59,134 nt of DNA from Chloroherpetonaceae bacterium (GTDB lineage Bacteria; Bacteroidota; Chlorobiia; Chlorobiales; Thermochlorobacteraceae). The first letter of the stretch is position 1. Each line of letters starts with the position of its first letter. The position numbers and the translations under genes were made by a program. The DNA lies in the NCBI GenBank assembly GCA_025055975.1, contig JANWWM010000019.1, positions 1 through 59,134 of the forward strand, given 5' to 3'. This document shows positions 16,510-24,003 of the stretch, piece by piece. The notes under the pieces were generated by a model, which was not told where the DNA came from, made no database searches, and worked only from the letters and a program-made list of their open reading frames with translations.

Positions 16510-18357
16510 CTAAAACCCGAACATTTCCATTCGTCGCCACCGCGCTGCGTCGCTGGGCTTTGGGGAAATCACGAGCGCTTGGCGTTTGATTTTGCGTCCG
16601 CCCACTTTGCCGCGCAACGTGAGACGCTTGTCGCCGCGCGCCACGACGACCGTCGTCGAGTCGCCAATGCGCTGCCCTTCGTAGAACATCACCCGTTGCG
16701 CGAATTCTTCTTTGCGCGTCTTGTCGATGCCGTCAATGGCGACGATTTCGTCGCCCGATTGCACGCCCATCTTCGCCGCTTCGGAGCCGGGCATCACGAA
16801 TCCCACGATGAAATTGTCGCTCGAATCGGGCAGGGCGAGGTAACCTGAAAACGGGGTTTCTTCTTCTCGCGTCGTCAGTTCGAGACCGATTTTCGCAAAG
16901 TAGGATTGAAGATCGAGCGAATCCGTCCCAATGATGAACTTCGCGTAAAACGGCGTTACGTCCGCGCCCGAAAGCGATTGAATCACGTAAATCAACGAAT
17001 CTTCGGGGTAGGATTTTTGAGGCTTGCCATACGTCTCGTTCATCTTGACAAGAAGCGAATCGAGGCTGAACCGATCGCCCGATAACAAGCGCAGCTCGAT
17101 GTCGAGCATCATCGCCACGAGCGTGCCTTTGACATAGAAGGGAATCATCTCGTCGGAACTTTCCACGCTGGCGAGGCGAAGACTCAAAGCCTCCAAACTT
17201 TCCTCGCGTTCCGACGGAAACATTTTCAAGTGCGAGATTCTTTGCCAAAGTCCGTCCAAGAACGCTTGCGGGGAAATGATGCCGTTGCGAACCAAGAGCG
17301 CGTCGGCGTAGTAATCCGTTACCCCCTCTACGAACCAGATGTTCGGCGTGAAGATCCGATTTTGGTAATCAAAGCCGCCGTTCTCTTTTCCGCCCAACAA
17401 TTCGCCGTGAATGCGCTTCGGATTCCAAAGGTGAAAGAACTCGTGGCTGATGGTGTTCGTGAGTTGGTCGGAGCGGACTTTGCGCCAATCGCCAACGGGC
17501 ATAAAGTAGGCAGAGGAGTTGCGATGTTCGAGCGCGCCGTAAGACGAGAGAAACTTCGGTCTGACGAGGCGAAAAAGAAACACATACTTCGAATACGGCA
17601 ATTCGCCGAACAAGCGATAATGCGCCTTGACGATTTCTTCGGTTACTTTCACGAGGCTATCGGGGCGAAACGGCTCGTCGGAATCAATCACGAAGCTATG
17701 CGGCTTGCCGAGAATCAACGATTCTGAGCGGTCGAATTTCCCCATCAAGACGGGCGCGTCGACGAGTTCGTCGTAATCTTGCGCGACGGCTTCGGTCGAG
17801 TTTGGCGCGATTTCGATCGCCGACGCGACGCGCCAACCTTGCGGCAATTCGTATCGAACTTCGCACGGCAAGCGCTTGAACCCATCGATGTAGGCAAACA
17901 CGTTCGTGCCGTTGAAATAAACGCGATTCGAGTTGATCTCCGTCCTCTCGACCCACAAGACGTCGCTGGCGAGTTCCGTCGTTTCTCCAACGACGTATCG
18001 GATTTTTTTCAAGCGCTTCGCCTTCTGAATGATCCACATCGACGAATGAAGCGAGGAATGGGGAAGAGTGTCGCCGTTTTCCGCGATGGGATAAATCGCC
18101 TTGACGAAACGACCATACTCCAAGAATTGATACGCGCCTGGAGCCCAAGCGGGAAGACAGAAAATCGCCTCTTCGCCGAACTCTACGCCGTGATATTGCA
18201 TCGTTACGGTCAGCGTTCCCGTCTCGGGCTTCGAAGCGTCGACAATGTAGGAACAATGCGGCTCGGAGAAACGCTTGGCGACTTTCTCGGCGGTGCGACA
18301 GCCGCCGATGGCGACGAGCGTCGCCGCGCAAAGAACGAGGCGAAAAAGGCTTTTCAT
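16510..18357 (-). CDS. M61-family glycyl aminopeptidase-like lipoprotein with PDZ domain
   Basis: A 615-residue exported metallopeptidase. The signal peptide ends in the lipobox IGGC (Cys20), so it is anchored in the envelope. The N-terminal beta domain typical of M61 (about 30-215) is followed by the thermolysin-like domain with the zinc motif HEFFH (305-309) in TISHEFFHLWNPKRI and the third ligand Glu344 in WFVEGVTDYYADALL. A PDZ domain occupies about 505-595 (GFVMPGSEAAKMGVQSGDEI). M61 enzymes such as Sphingomonas GAP remove N-terminal Gly or Ala. All catalytic residues are present, so it should be active. It lies 13 bases downstream of der on the same strand and may be co-transcribed. Confidence 0.92.
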   Translation of the reverse strand: MKSLFRLVLCAATLVAIGGCRTAEKVAKRFSEPHCSYIVDASKPETGTLTVTMQYHGVEFGEEAIFCLPAWAPGAYQFLEYGRFVKAIYPIAENGDTLPHSSLHSSMWIIQKAKRLKKIRYVVGETTELASDVLWVERTEINSNRVYFNGTNVFAYIDGFKRLPCEVRYELPQGWRVASAIEIAPNSTEAVAQDYDELVDAPVLMGKFDRSESLILGKPHSFVIDSDEPFRPDSLVKVTEEIVKAHYRLFGELPYSKYVFLFRLVRPKFLSSYGALEHRNSSAYFMPVGDWRKVRSDQLTNTISHEFFHLWNPKRIHGELLGGKENGGFDYQNRIFTPNIWFVEGVTDYYADALLVRNGIISPQAFLDGLWQRISHLKMFPSEREESLEALSLRLASVESSDEMIPFYVKGTLVAMMLDIELRLLSGDRFSLDSLLVKMNETYGKPQKSYPEDSLIYVIQSLSGADVTPFYAKFIIGTDSLDLQSYFAKIGLELTTREEETPFSGYLALPDSSDNFIVGFVMPGSEAAKMGVQSGDEIVAIDGIDKTRKEEFAQRVMFYEGQRIGDSTTVVVARGDKRLTLRGKVGGRKIKRQALVISPKPSDAARWRRMEMFGF

Positions 18358-18370
18358 AAATCGAGCAAGG

Positions 18371-19684
18371 TTATTTCAAGCGAAATTGGAGTTCGATTGG
18401 AGTGCCCTCGAAGCCGAAATGTTCGCGGATTTTTCGCTCCAAGAATCGCTTGTAAGGCTCTTCAATTTGCTTGGCGTTGCTGCCGAAGAAGGCGATGAGC
18501 GGCGGCTCGGTCGAGAGTTGAGCGACGTATTTGATTTTGACTTCCTTGCCGCTTTTCGTCCAAGGCGCGTTGCGCCGAATTTCGGGGAGCAGAGCGTCGT
18601 TGAGGTCGCTCGTGGCGATGCGTTTGCGGCGCGTTTCCCAGACTTCCTTCGCCATGTCGATCGCCTTGAAGACGCGCTGTTTCGTCAGGGCGGAAACGAA
18701 GACGATGGGAATGTAGCTCAGGCTTCCCAAGCGCTCGCGCATCGCGCTGGCGAAATCGTCCGCCGTTTTCGCGTCTTTTTCAATCACATCCCACTTATTG
18801 ACGGCGATGACGACGCCGCGCTTTTTTTCGACCGCGTCGTTGATGATGCGCAGGTCTTGCTTTTCCAGCCCTTGCGTCGCGTCGATCATGGCGATGACGA
18901 CGTCGGCGCGCTCCATCGCTCGCTCGGTTCTGGCGGCGCTGAAAAACTCAATGTCGTTCTCGACCCGCGCTCTGCGGCGCAAGCCAGCCGTGTCGATCAA
19001 GATGAAGCGTTGCCCGTTGCGTCGGAATTCCGAATCGATCGCGTCGCGCGTCGTGCCCGCGATGTCGGTAACGATTTGGCGATTCTGTCCGAGAACGGCG
19101 TTGACGAAACTGGATTTGCCGACGTTGGGTCGACCGACGACGGCGAGTTTGACGGCGTTGGCGTCGTCGGCGTCGGTTGGCGTTGCGCAAGGCAAGGCGG
19201 CGACGAGAGAATCGAGCAGTTCCGCCACGCCATTGCCGTTGAGCGCGGAGATGGGGTAGGGTTCGCCGAGTCCCAATCGCCTGAACGCTTCGGCATCGAG
19301 GCGGTCTTTTTCGGTTTCGACTTTGTTGATCGCAAAGAAAATTTTTTTGCGGTCGAGTTCTTTGCGCAGATGTTCGGCGACGACGGCATCGAGGTCGGTA
19401 ACGCCCGATTTGACGTCGACGACGAAGATGATCGCGTCGGCTTCGTCGATGGAAAGAAAGACCTGTTCGAGAACGGCTTTGCTGATTTGGTCTTCGGCGG
19501 TCGTGTAGCCGCCCGTGTCGATGAGAGCGAAGAGTTTGCCGTTCCACTCCGCGTCGAGATAGTTCCTGTCGCGCGTAACGCCAGGAATGTCGTCGACGAT
19601 GGCGTGACGCTTGCCCACGATGCGGTTGAACAGCGTGGATTTGCCGACGTTGGGTCTGCCAACGATTGCCACGATGGGCTTCAT
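18371..19684 (-). CDS. der: ribosome-associated GTPase Der (EngA)
   Basis: A 437-residue GTPase with two consecutive G domains and a C-terminal KH-like domain, the arrangement unique to Der, which acts in 50S subunit assembly. G domain 1 has GRPNVGKSTLFNRI (about 8-21), DTGGY and NKVETEKD. G domain 2 has GRPNVGKSSFVNAVLG (about 190), DTAGLRRRARV and NKWDVIEKD. The ATG at 19682-19684 begins MKPIVAIVGRPNVG, the usual N-terminus. A TAnnTTTG promoter match lies about 33 bases upstream. Confidence 0.97.
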   Translation of the reverse strand: MKPIVAIVGRPNVGKSTLFNRIVGKRHAIVDDIPGVTRDRNYLDAEWNGKLFALIDTGGYTTAEDQISKAVLEQVFLSIDEADAIIFVVDVKSGVTDLDAVVAEHLRKELDRKKIFFAINKVETEKDRLDAEAFRRLGLGEPYPISALNGNGVAELLDSLVAALPCATPTDADDANAVKLAVVGRPNVGKSSFVNAVLGQNRQIVTDIAGTTRDAIDSEFRRNGQRFILIDTAGLRRRARVENDIEFFSAARTERAMERADVVIAMIDATQGLEKQDLRIINDAVEKKRGVVIAVNKWDVIEKDAKTADDFASAMRERLGSLSYIPIVFVSALTKQRVFKAIDMAKEVWETRRKRIATSDLNDALLPEIRRNAPWTKSGKEVKIKYVAQLSTEPPLIAFFGSNAKQIEEPYKRFLERKIREHFGFEGTPIELQFRLK

Positions 19685-19716
19685 ATCGCGTTTGGCGGCG
19701 AAATATGTTTAATCTT

Positions 19717-19724
19717 CAAAGATA
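19717..19724 (-). promoter_or_regulatory. candidate -7 promoter element for der
   Basis: On the minus strand this reads TATCTTTG, an exact TAnnTTTG match, 32 bases before the der ATG. A perfect 7-bp hairpin (CGGTCGC/GCGACCG at 19740-19757) followed by a T run on the minus strand lies just upstream of it. If used as a terminator, the hairpin would shield der from antisense readthrough. Confidence 0.5.
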
Positions 19725-19798
19725 GGTATATTGAAAAAACGGTCGCAAGCGCGACCGACGTTGTTTGCGAACATTATTCTTCTTTGAAAGTCAGCGAT

Positions 19799-20440
19799 AT
19801 GCCTTCAAAGGGTAAAGTTTTTTTCGGAGTGGATTTGGCGGGGCGGATTGACGAAGTGACGGGAGTCGCCGCCCTGACCGACAAAGCGGAACTGATCTTT
19901 GTCAATCAAGTCAAACCCGATGTGGCAATCCGAAACTACATAGATTATCATCGTCCCTGTCTTGTCGCCATTGACGCGCCGCTCACGATTCCCTCAGGTC
20001 GATACGGCACGTACGCGAGCCGAAAATGCGATCGAGATTTGGCGCAACTTGGCATTCCCACTTTCGCCACCTCGATGCTCGCGCAACTGACGTTTCGCGC
20101 CATCACGATCGCGAAGTCTCTCGAACCGCGCTATCCCGTCATTGAAGTCTATCCGCACGCCACGAAAGCGCGTTTGGGGCTTTCGCACAAGGACAAAAAG
20201 GTCAAGGAAATTTCGCGCGAGGTGATTCAGACGCGCCTGTCGCGCTTCGTCAAAAATTTGCCGCGCACTTCGAAGATCGTGCTCTCCGACCACGAACTCG
20301 ACGCGATTTTAGCCGCCTACACCGCGCTCTTGCACGGCAACGCCCTGACGCAAGCCATCGGCGATCCGCAAGAGGGCTTGATTTACGTGCCAAACGACAA
20401 AGCCCGAAAACCGCTTCCGTTCAAGCAAGATTCCGACTGA
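19799..20440 (+). CDS. DUF429 family protein
   Basis: A 213-residue protein starting at the ATG at 19799 (MPSKGKVFFGVDLAGRIDEVTGVA). DUF429 has an RNase H-like fold with an N-terminal GVDLA/GVDGC strand, a central VAIDAPLTIP motif (about 62-71) and YEVYPHATKA-type and DHELDAILAAYTA segments, all visible here. The acidic residues Asp11, Asp65 and the DHELDA pair could form a metal site, but no activity is established for the family. Next to der it is divergent, and it starts a run of four genes with gaps of 2 bases or overlaps (to 23445), so it is probably the first gene of that operon. Confidence 0.85.
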   Translation: MPSKGKVFFGVDLAGRIDEVTGVAALTDKAELIFVNQVKPDVAIRNYIDYHRPCLVAIDAPLTIPSGRYGTYASRKCDRDLAQLGIPTFATSMLAQLTFRAITIAKSLEPRYPVIEVYPHATKARLGLSHKDKKVKEISREVIQTRLSRFVKNLPRTSKIVLSDHELDAILAAYTALLHGNALTQAIGDPQEGLIYVPNDKARKPLPFKQDSD

Positions 20441-20442
20441 CG

Positions 20443-20775
20443 ATGCGCGACGACGATTCGCCAAACGGCGCGTCGCTCGACGAGCGATGGCGCCAGTTCG
20501 AGACGCTCTTCGAGTCCAAGTTTCAGAAAAAACCCACCATCGAAAGCGCCTTCTTCGTCATCGGTTTGCAACACGGTTTCGCCCGTCAGCCCCTCGACAA
20601 AAGCGACAAGGAAAAACTCATCGCCGAAGGCTTCCGCATCGCTTTCGCCAAGCAAGGCTACTTTTCGCGCAACGCCGACGGAACTTGGAGGGAAGAAAAA
20701 CCATTCCCGACGCTCGATGGCGAAGCGCGGGACGACTTCTTCCGCGAGGCGATTCTTTCCTACTTCCAACGATGA
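20443..20775 (+). CDS. small conserved-looking protein of unknown function
   Basis: A 110-residue acidic/basic mixed protein without signal peptide or membrane segment. It starts two bases after the DUF429 stop, and its TGA overlaps the ATG of the next gene in ATGA, so it is translationally coupled on both sides. It is predicted mostly helical (DERWRQFETLFESKF, DKEKLIAEGFRIAF). I do not recognise the family. The spacing argues that it is a real gene working with its neighbours. Confidence 0.75.
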   Translation: MRDDDSPNGASLDERWRQFETLFESKFQKKPTIESAFFVIGLQHGFARQPLDKSDKEKLIAEGFRIAFAKQGYFSRNADGTWREEKPFPTLDGEARDDFFREAILSYFQR

Positions 20776-22001
20776 ACATTCGCATCGATTACGAGGTCGA
20801 CGAAGCCTATCTGCCCGCTCTCGTCGAGTTTCCGTTCGACAAAAACTTGGAGGAGTGGAAAGCGGCGGGCGTTTCGCCGATTATGATGCGGCGCGGCGAT
20901 TCGCGTCATCAAGTTCTTTTCGTTCAATCCAAACTCGCTTCCATTCCTTGCAAATTCGCCATCAAAGAAACCACGCCCGAACTGGCGCGACGCGAACTGG
21001 AAAACTATCGCAAGCTCCGAGAACTCGACATTCAGACCCTCGCGCCCGTCGGGGTTGTCGAGCGCAAGGAAGGCGAAGCGCCCATCGAAACCCCCGCGGG
21101 CGTGATGTATCAACAAAACGCCACGGCGTATCTCGTTACGCTGCTCGAAGACGCGGTTCTGCCCGAATCGGTTTTGTTCGGCTACCGCTTTCAACAAGAA
21201 GCGCGACGCGAGATTTTCGATGCCATCGCCGAACTGTTCGCCAAATGCCATGCGAAAAACGTCTATTGGGGCGACGCTTCGCTCGACAATCTGCTCATCA
21301 AGTTCGTCCGAGAAGAACACACCCTCGGCAAACGCCGCAAGCTCGTCGCGCTGCTCGCCGACGCGGAAACGACGGAAATCAAACCCTCCCTCTCGGCGCG
21401 AATGAAAGAAGCCGACATCGAGTTCTTCTGCGAATCGATGCTATGGCTCGACGAGGAGTTCAGCAAGCGCGGCAACGCGAGAGACAAAAACATCGCCCTC
21501 GCCGACATCGCCTACCTGCGCGAGCGATACGACGCGCTCACGAAAATTTGGGACGCGCACAAGCGTTTCGACAGGCTCACCAACTTCAATTCCGAGCGGC
21601 ACTTCGGCAGATTCCGAAAAGCCTCGCACGCCGACACGTTGCTCAAACACTTGGAAGAGCACAAGTGGTATTTGAGCGAGCGCCTGAAAACCCCCGTCTC
21701 GATGCGCGACGCGGCTATCGATTGGTATGGCAACTATTTCCTGCCCATTCAAGAACTGCTCAAACAAAGTCGCTTCGCCGAGTTCTTTCCCGACAAAACC
21801 GAATTAGAGGTATATTTGGAAATTATGGAGAACAAATACTACCTGAGCGAAAAGCAAAAACGCGACGTGGGATTGAGTTATGCGATTCAAGATTTCGCAA
21901 AGCGATTCGGCGTTGAAAAAACGTTTGTCTCGTCGCTCAAAACGGCGTTCAAAACCATCATCGACATCACCAAAGAGCATGCGAAGTCGATTCCTCGATA
22001 A
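20772..22001 (+). CDS. DUF4032-type kinase-like protein
   Basis: A 409-residue protein whose first half has a lipopolysaccharide-kinase/Kdo-kinase-like fold as in DUF4032. Kinase landmarks are present: Lys65 in KFAIKETTPELARREL with Glu75, the catalytic loop Asp168-x4-Asn173 in VYWGDASLDNLLI, and the metal-binding Asp197 in LLADAETTEI. The second half (about 215-409) is helical, with LTNFNSERHFGRF, HLEEHKWYLSE and YEIMENKYYLSEK-like segments typical of the DUF4032 C-terminal domain. Because all catalytic positions are kept it may be an active phosphotransferase; the substrate is unknown. The ATG overlaps the preceding stop, and the next gene overlaps its 3' end by 23 bases. Confidence 0.8.
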   Translation: MNIRIDYEVDEAYLPALVEFPFDKNLEEWKAAGVSPIMMRRGDSRHQVLFVQSKLASIPCKFAIKETTPELARRELENYRKLRELDIQTLAPVGVVERKEGEAPIETPAGVMYQQNATAYLVTLLEDAVLPESVLFGYRFQQEARREIFDAIAELFAKCHAKNVYWGDASLDNLLIKFVREEHTLGKRRKLVALLADAETTEIKPSLSARMKEADIEFFCESMLWLDEEFSKRGNARDKNIALADIAYLRERYDALTKIWDAHKRFDRLTNFNSERHFGRFRKASHADTLLKHLEEHKWYLSERLKTPVSMRDAAIDWYGNYFLPIQELLKQSRFAEFFPDKTELEVYLEIMENKYYLSEKQKRDVGLSYAIQDFAKRFGVEKTFVSSLKTAFKTIIDITKEHAKSIPR

Positions 22002-23445
22002 ACGGTTGGTCTTTTTTCTCGCGTTGGTTTTCGTCGCCCTTGCGCCGATCGAAAGCGCGTCGTCGCAAGAAAGAGGGGTCGTCTGCGTCTACTTCAAGCG
22101 CGTCAATCCCGCCAATCCCGCCGACGGGTTCTACGTGCAACTCATCAACAGAAAAACCACGTCGGGCAAATTCGTTTTGCGCTCCAACCCCGACCCGCAG
22201 CGAGCCGTTTATGTCGACATCGGCAGGGAAATGAAGCCCAACGAGCGCGACGTCATCGAACGCAATTTGGCGACGCGCATCGGCGATATGTTCGTCTCCA
22301 AAGGCGAAAAAGCCTTCAAGACCATCGCGCAATACCGCGACCTGTTCAATCTTCTCGCCGCAAGCGCCCGCGTTTTCCAGCAAGTCGATTTGAGCAAAGA
22401 TTACGACGTCAAAGACACGGTGTATCTGTTTGACTTCGATTTGGCGGCTCAAAATTACTCCATCTTCAAAAACGAGGGGCGACCCGAATCTCTGGCGCTC
22501 TATCGCTTCGCAATGGAGCGATGGGTCGATGGCGCGTTCTTCCCCGATTACAAAGCGCGCCTTTCCAAGCACGATTTCAAAGGCTTTTTGGAGCCTGAAA
22601 CCGTAGAGATGATTTTTCAAACGCGAAAACAAGCGCTTGAATACGCCGAACTCAATCCCGCTCAACGACGATTGATCGTCGATGCCGACCAAAAAGCCAC
22701 TTGGTCGATCATTCTCGCCGCCATCGGCGTGATCGTCGGCATTTTCTCGTTCTTCGCCAGCGTCGCGCAAAGCAAGGAAAGAACGGAGCAAATCAAGCGC
22801 TTGGAAGGAAAGGTCAAAAACCTTGAAAATCGCTTGAACAAGCCGTTCTATCAATCTGGCGAATCCGACGAAGAAAGGCAACCGAACCAACTCTTGAAAT
22901 CGTTGGTGGCGCGCGTCATCGCGTTGGAAAAAGCGGCGGGCATGAAAATCTCGGAAAACGGCGGCAACTTGCGAACGTTCAAAAACGAAACGGCGGCGAA
23001 AACGCAAAGCCTGATTCAAGCCTATCGTCAGAAGTGGGCGCAAGACGAATCGCTCGCGGGCGAGTTCGCGCGACTGTCGCTATGCTTGGACGATATGCTC
23101 TTTCGTCTCGGAGAGTTGGAAGAAGGCGCGTCAATCAAGGACTTCGTCTTCAAGCACGTCATTCCGCACATCGACGCGATCGATGGCGTTTTTCAAGCCG
23201 AACCCGACGCGCCCATCAACACGCCGCCCGCCGTCAATGACTACATCGTCGAGCTTCAACGGCTTTTCTCCCTTTCCGAAATCGAGGTGCGCGCGAAGGT
23301 TTCTCGCTTCGACAACGAGCGACACGAAAAGGCGGGCGCGATTCTCAAAACCAACTTGGCGGCGGGCACGATTACGAAGGTGCTTCGTCGCGGTTTGGTT
23401 CACGGCGAAACCATCCGAAAAGCCCAAGTCATTCGCGCCGAGTAG
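21979..23445 (+). CDS. membrane protein with coiled coil and GrpE-like C-terminal domain
   Basis: A 488-residue protein starting at the ATG at 21979, inside the end of the kinase-like gene. A hydrophobic N-terminus (9-25, ending SASSQ) looks like a signal peptide. A soluble domain (about 32-235) follows, then a transmembrane helix (243-262, WSIILAAIGVIVGIFSFFAS) and a coiled coil (264-290). The last ~150 residues resemble the nucleotide-exchange factor GrpE: a helical region (about 335-405), then residues 436-487 with EVRAKVSRFDNERHEKA...AAGTITKVLRRGLVHGETIRKAQVIRA, which matches GrpE's 'VxRFD...HEA...GTVxxVxxxGYxxxGRVIRPAxVxVA' pattern. I infer a membrane-tethered DnaK-exchange or GrpE-derived adaptor. 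The N-terminal domain is unrecognised. Confidence 0.6.
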   Translation: MRSRFLDKRLVFFLALVFVALAPIESASSQERGVVCVYFKRVNPANPADGFYVQLINRKTTSGKFVLRSNPDPQRAVYVDIGREMKPNERDVIERNLATRIGDMFVSKGEKAFKTIAQYRDLFNLLAASARVFQQVDLSKDYDVKDTVYLFDFDLAAQNYSIFKNEGRPESLALYRFAMERWVDGAFFPDYKARLSKHDFKGFLEPETVEMIFQTRKQALEYAELNPAQRRLIVDADQKATWSIILAAIGVIVGIFSFFASVAQSKERTEQIKRLEGKVKNLENRLNKPFYQSGESDEERQPNQLLKSLVARVIALEKAAGMKISENGGNLRTFKNETAAKTQSLIQAYRQKWAQDESLAGEFARLSLCLDDMLFRLGELEEGASIKDFVFKHVIPHIDAIDGVFQAEPDAPINTPPAVNDYIVELQRLFSLSEIEVRAKVSRFDNERHEKAGAILKTNLAAGTITKVLRRGLVHGETIRKAQVIRAE

Positions 23446-23513
23446 TTTGAAATTTCAAGAGCCGAGTTCGCGTTCTCTTCTCGCCATTCAACTCAAACCA
23501 ATCAACCTCAACG

Positions 23514-23987
23514 ATGACGGATTTCTCTTTCGAAACCATCAACGGCGAAACCAAACGCCTTTCCGACTACAAAGGCAGAGCGATGCTCGTCGTCAACGTC
23601 GCTTCAAAGTGCGGATACACGCCGCAATACAGAGGGCTTGAAGCCCTGCACGAAGCCTACCACGACAAAGGATTAAGCGTCGTGGGGTTTCCGTGCAATC
23701 AATTCGGCAGGCAAGAGCCGGGCACGAACGAAGAAATCTTGCGGTTCTGCCAAACCAACTACGGCGTGAAGTTCGATATGATGGCGAAAATCGACGTCAA
23801 TGGCGAGAACGCTCACCCCTTCTACAAGTGGCTCAAAGAACGCGCCGAGCCAAAGGGCGACGTCAAGTGGAATTTCGAGAAGTTCGTTTTGGATAGGAAC
23901 GGCAACGTGATTGCGCGTTTCGAGAGCGGGGTCGCGCCCGAATCGGAGAAACTCAAAGCCGCCATCGAGAAAGCCTTGGCGCAATAA
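23514..23987 (+). CDS. glutathione peroxidase family thiol peroxidase
   Basis: A 157-residue GPx-family peroxidase reducing H2O2 or lipid hydroperoxides. The peroxidatic residue is Cys33 (VASKCGYT; cysteine rather than selenocysteine), with Gln63 in GFPCNQFGRQEPG and Trp119-Asn120 in VKWNFEKF completing the tetrad. Cys79 in ILRFCQTNYG is at the position of the resolving cysteine of thioredoxin-dependent bacterial GPx, so thioredoxin is the probable reductant. There is no signal peptide, so it is cytoplasmic. It stands alone between the four-gene unit and the convergent uvrC. Confidence 0.94.
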   Translation: MTDFSFETINGETKRLSDYKGRAMLVVNVASKCGYTPQYRGLEALHEAYHDKGLSVVGFPCNQFGRQEPGTNEEILRFCQTNYGVKFDMMAKIDVNGENAHPFYKWLKERAEPKGDVKWNFEKFVLDRNGNVIARFESGVAPESEKLKAAIEKALAQ

Positions 23988-24003
23988 TCTCGGCGAGCTA
24001 CGT

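Noticed and set aside
19734..19757. Hairpin plus T run read as a terminator on the minus strand
   Set aside because: There is no minus-strand gene upstream that it could end, and it lies upstream of the der promoter match, so I list it only as a note under that promoter.
18275..19798. Long plus-strand open frame continuous with the DUF429 gene, opposite der
   Set aside because: It is antisense to the well-supported der gene. The translated text is low-complexity Arg/Ala/Val/Asp with no motif, and DUF429 homology begins only at the ATG at 19799.
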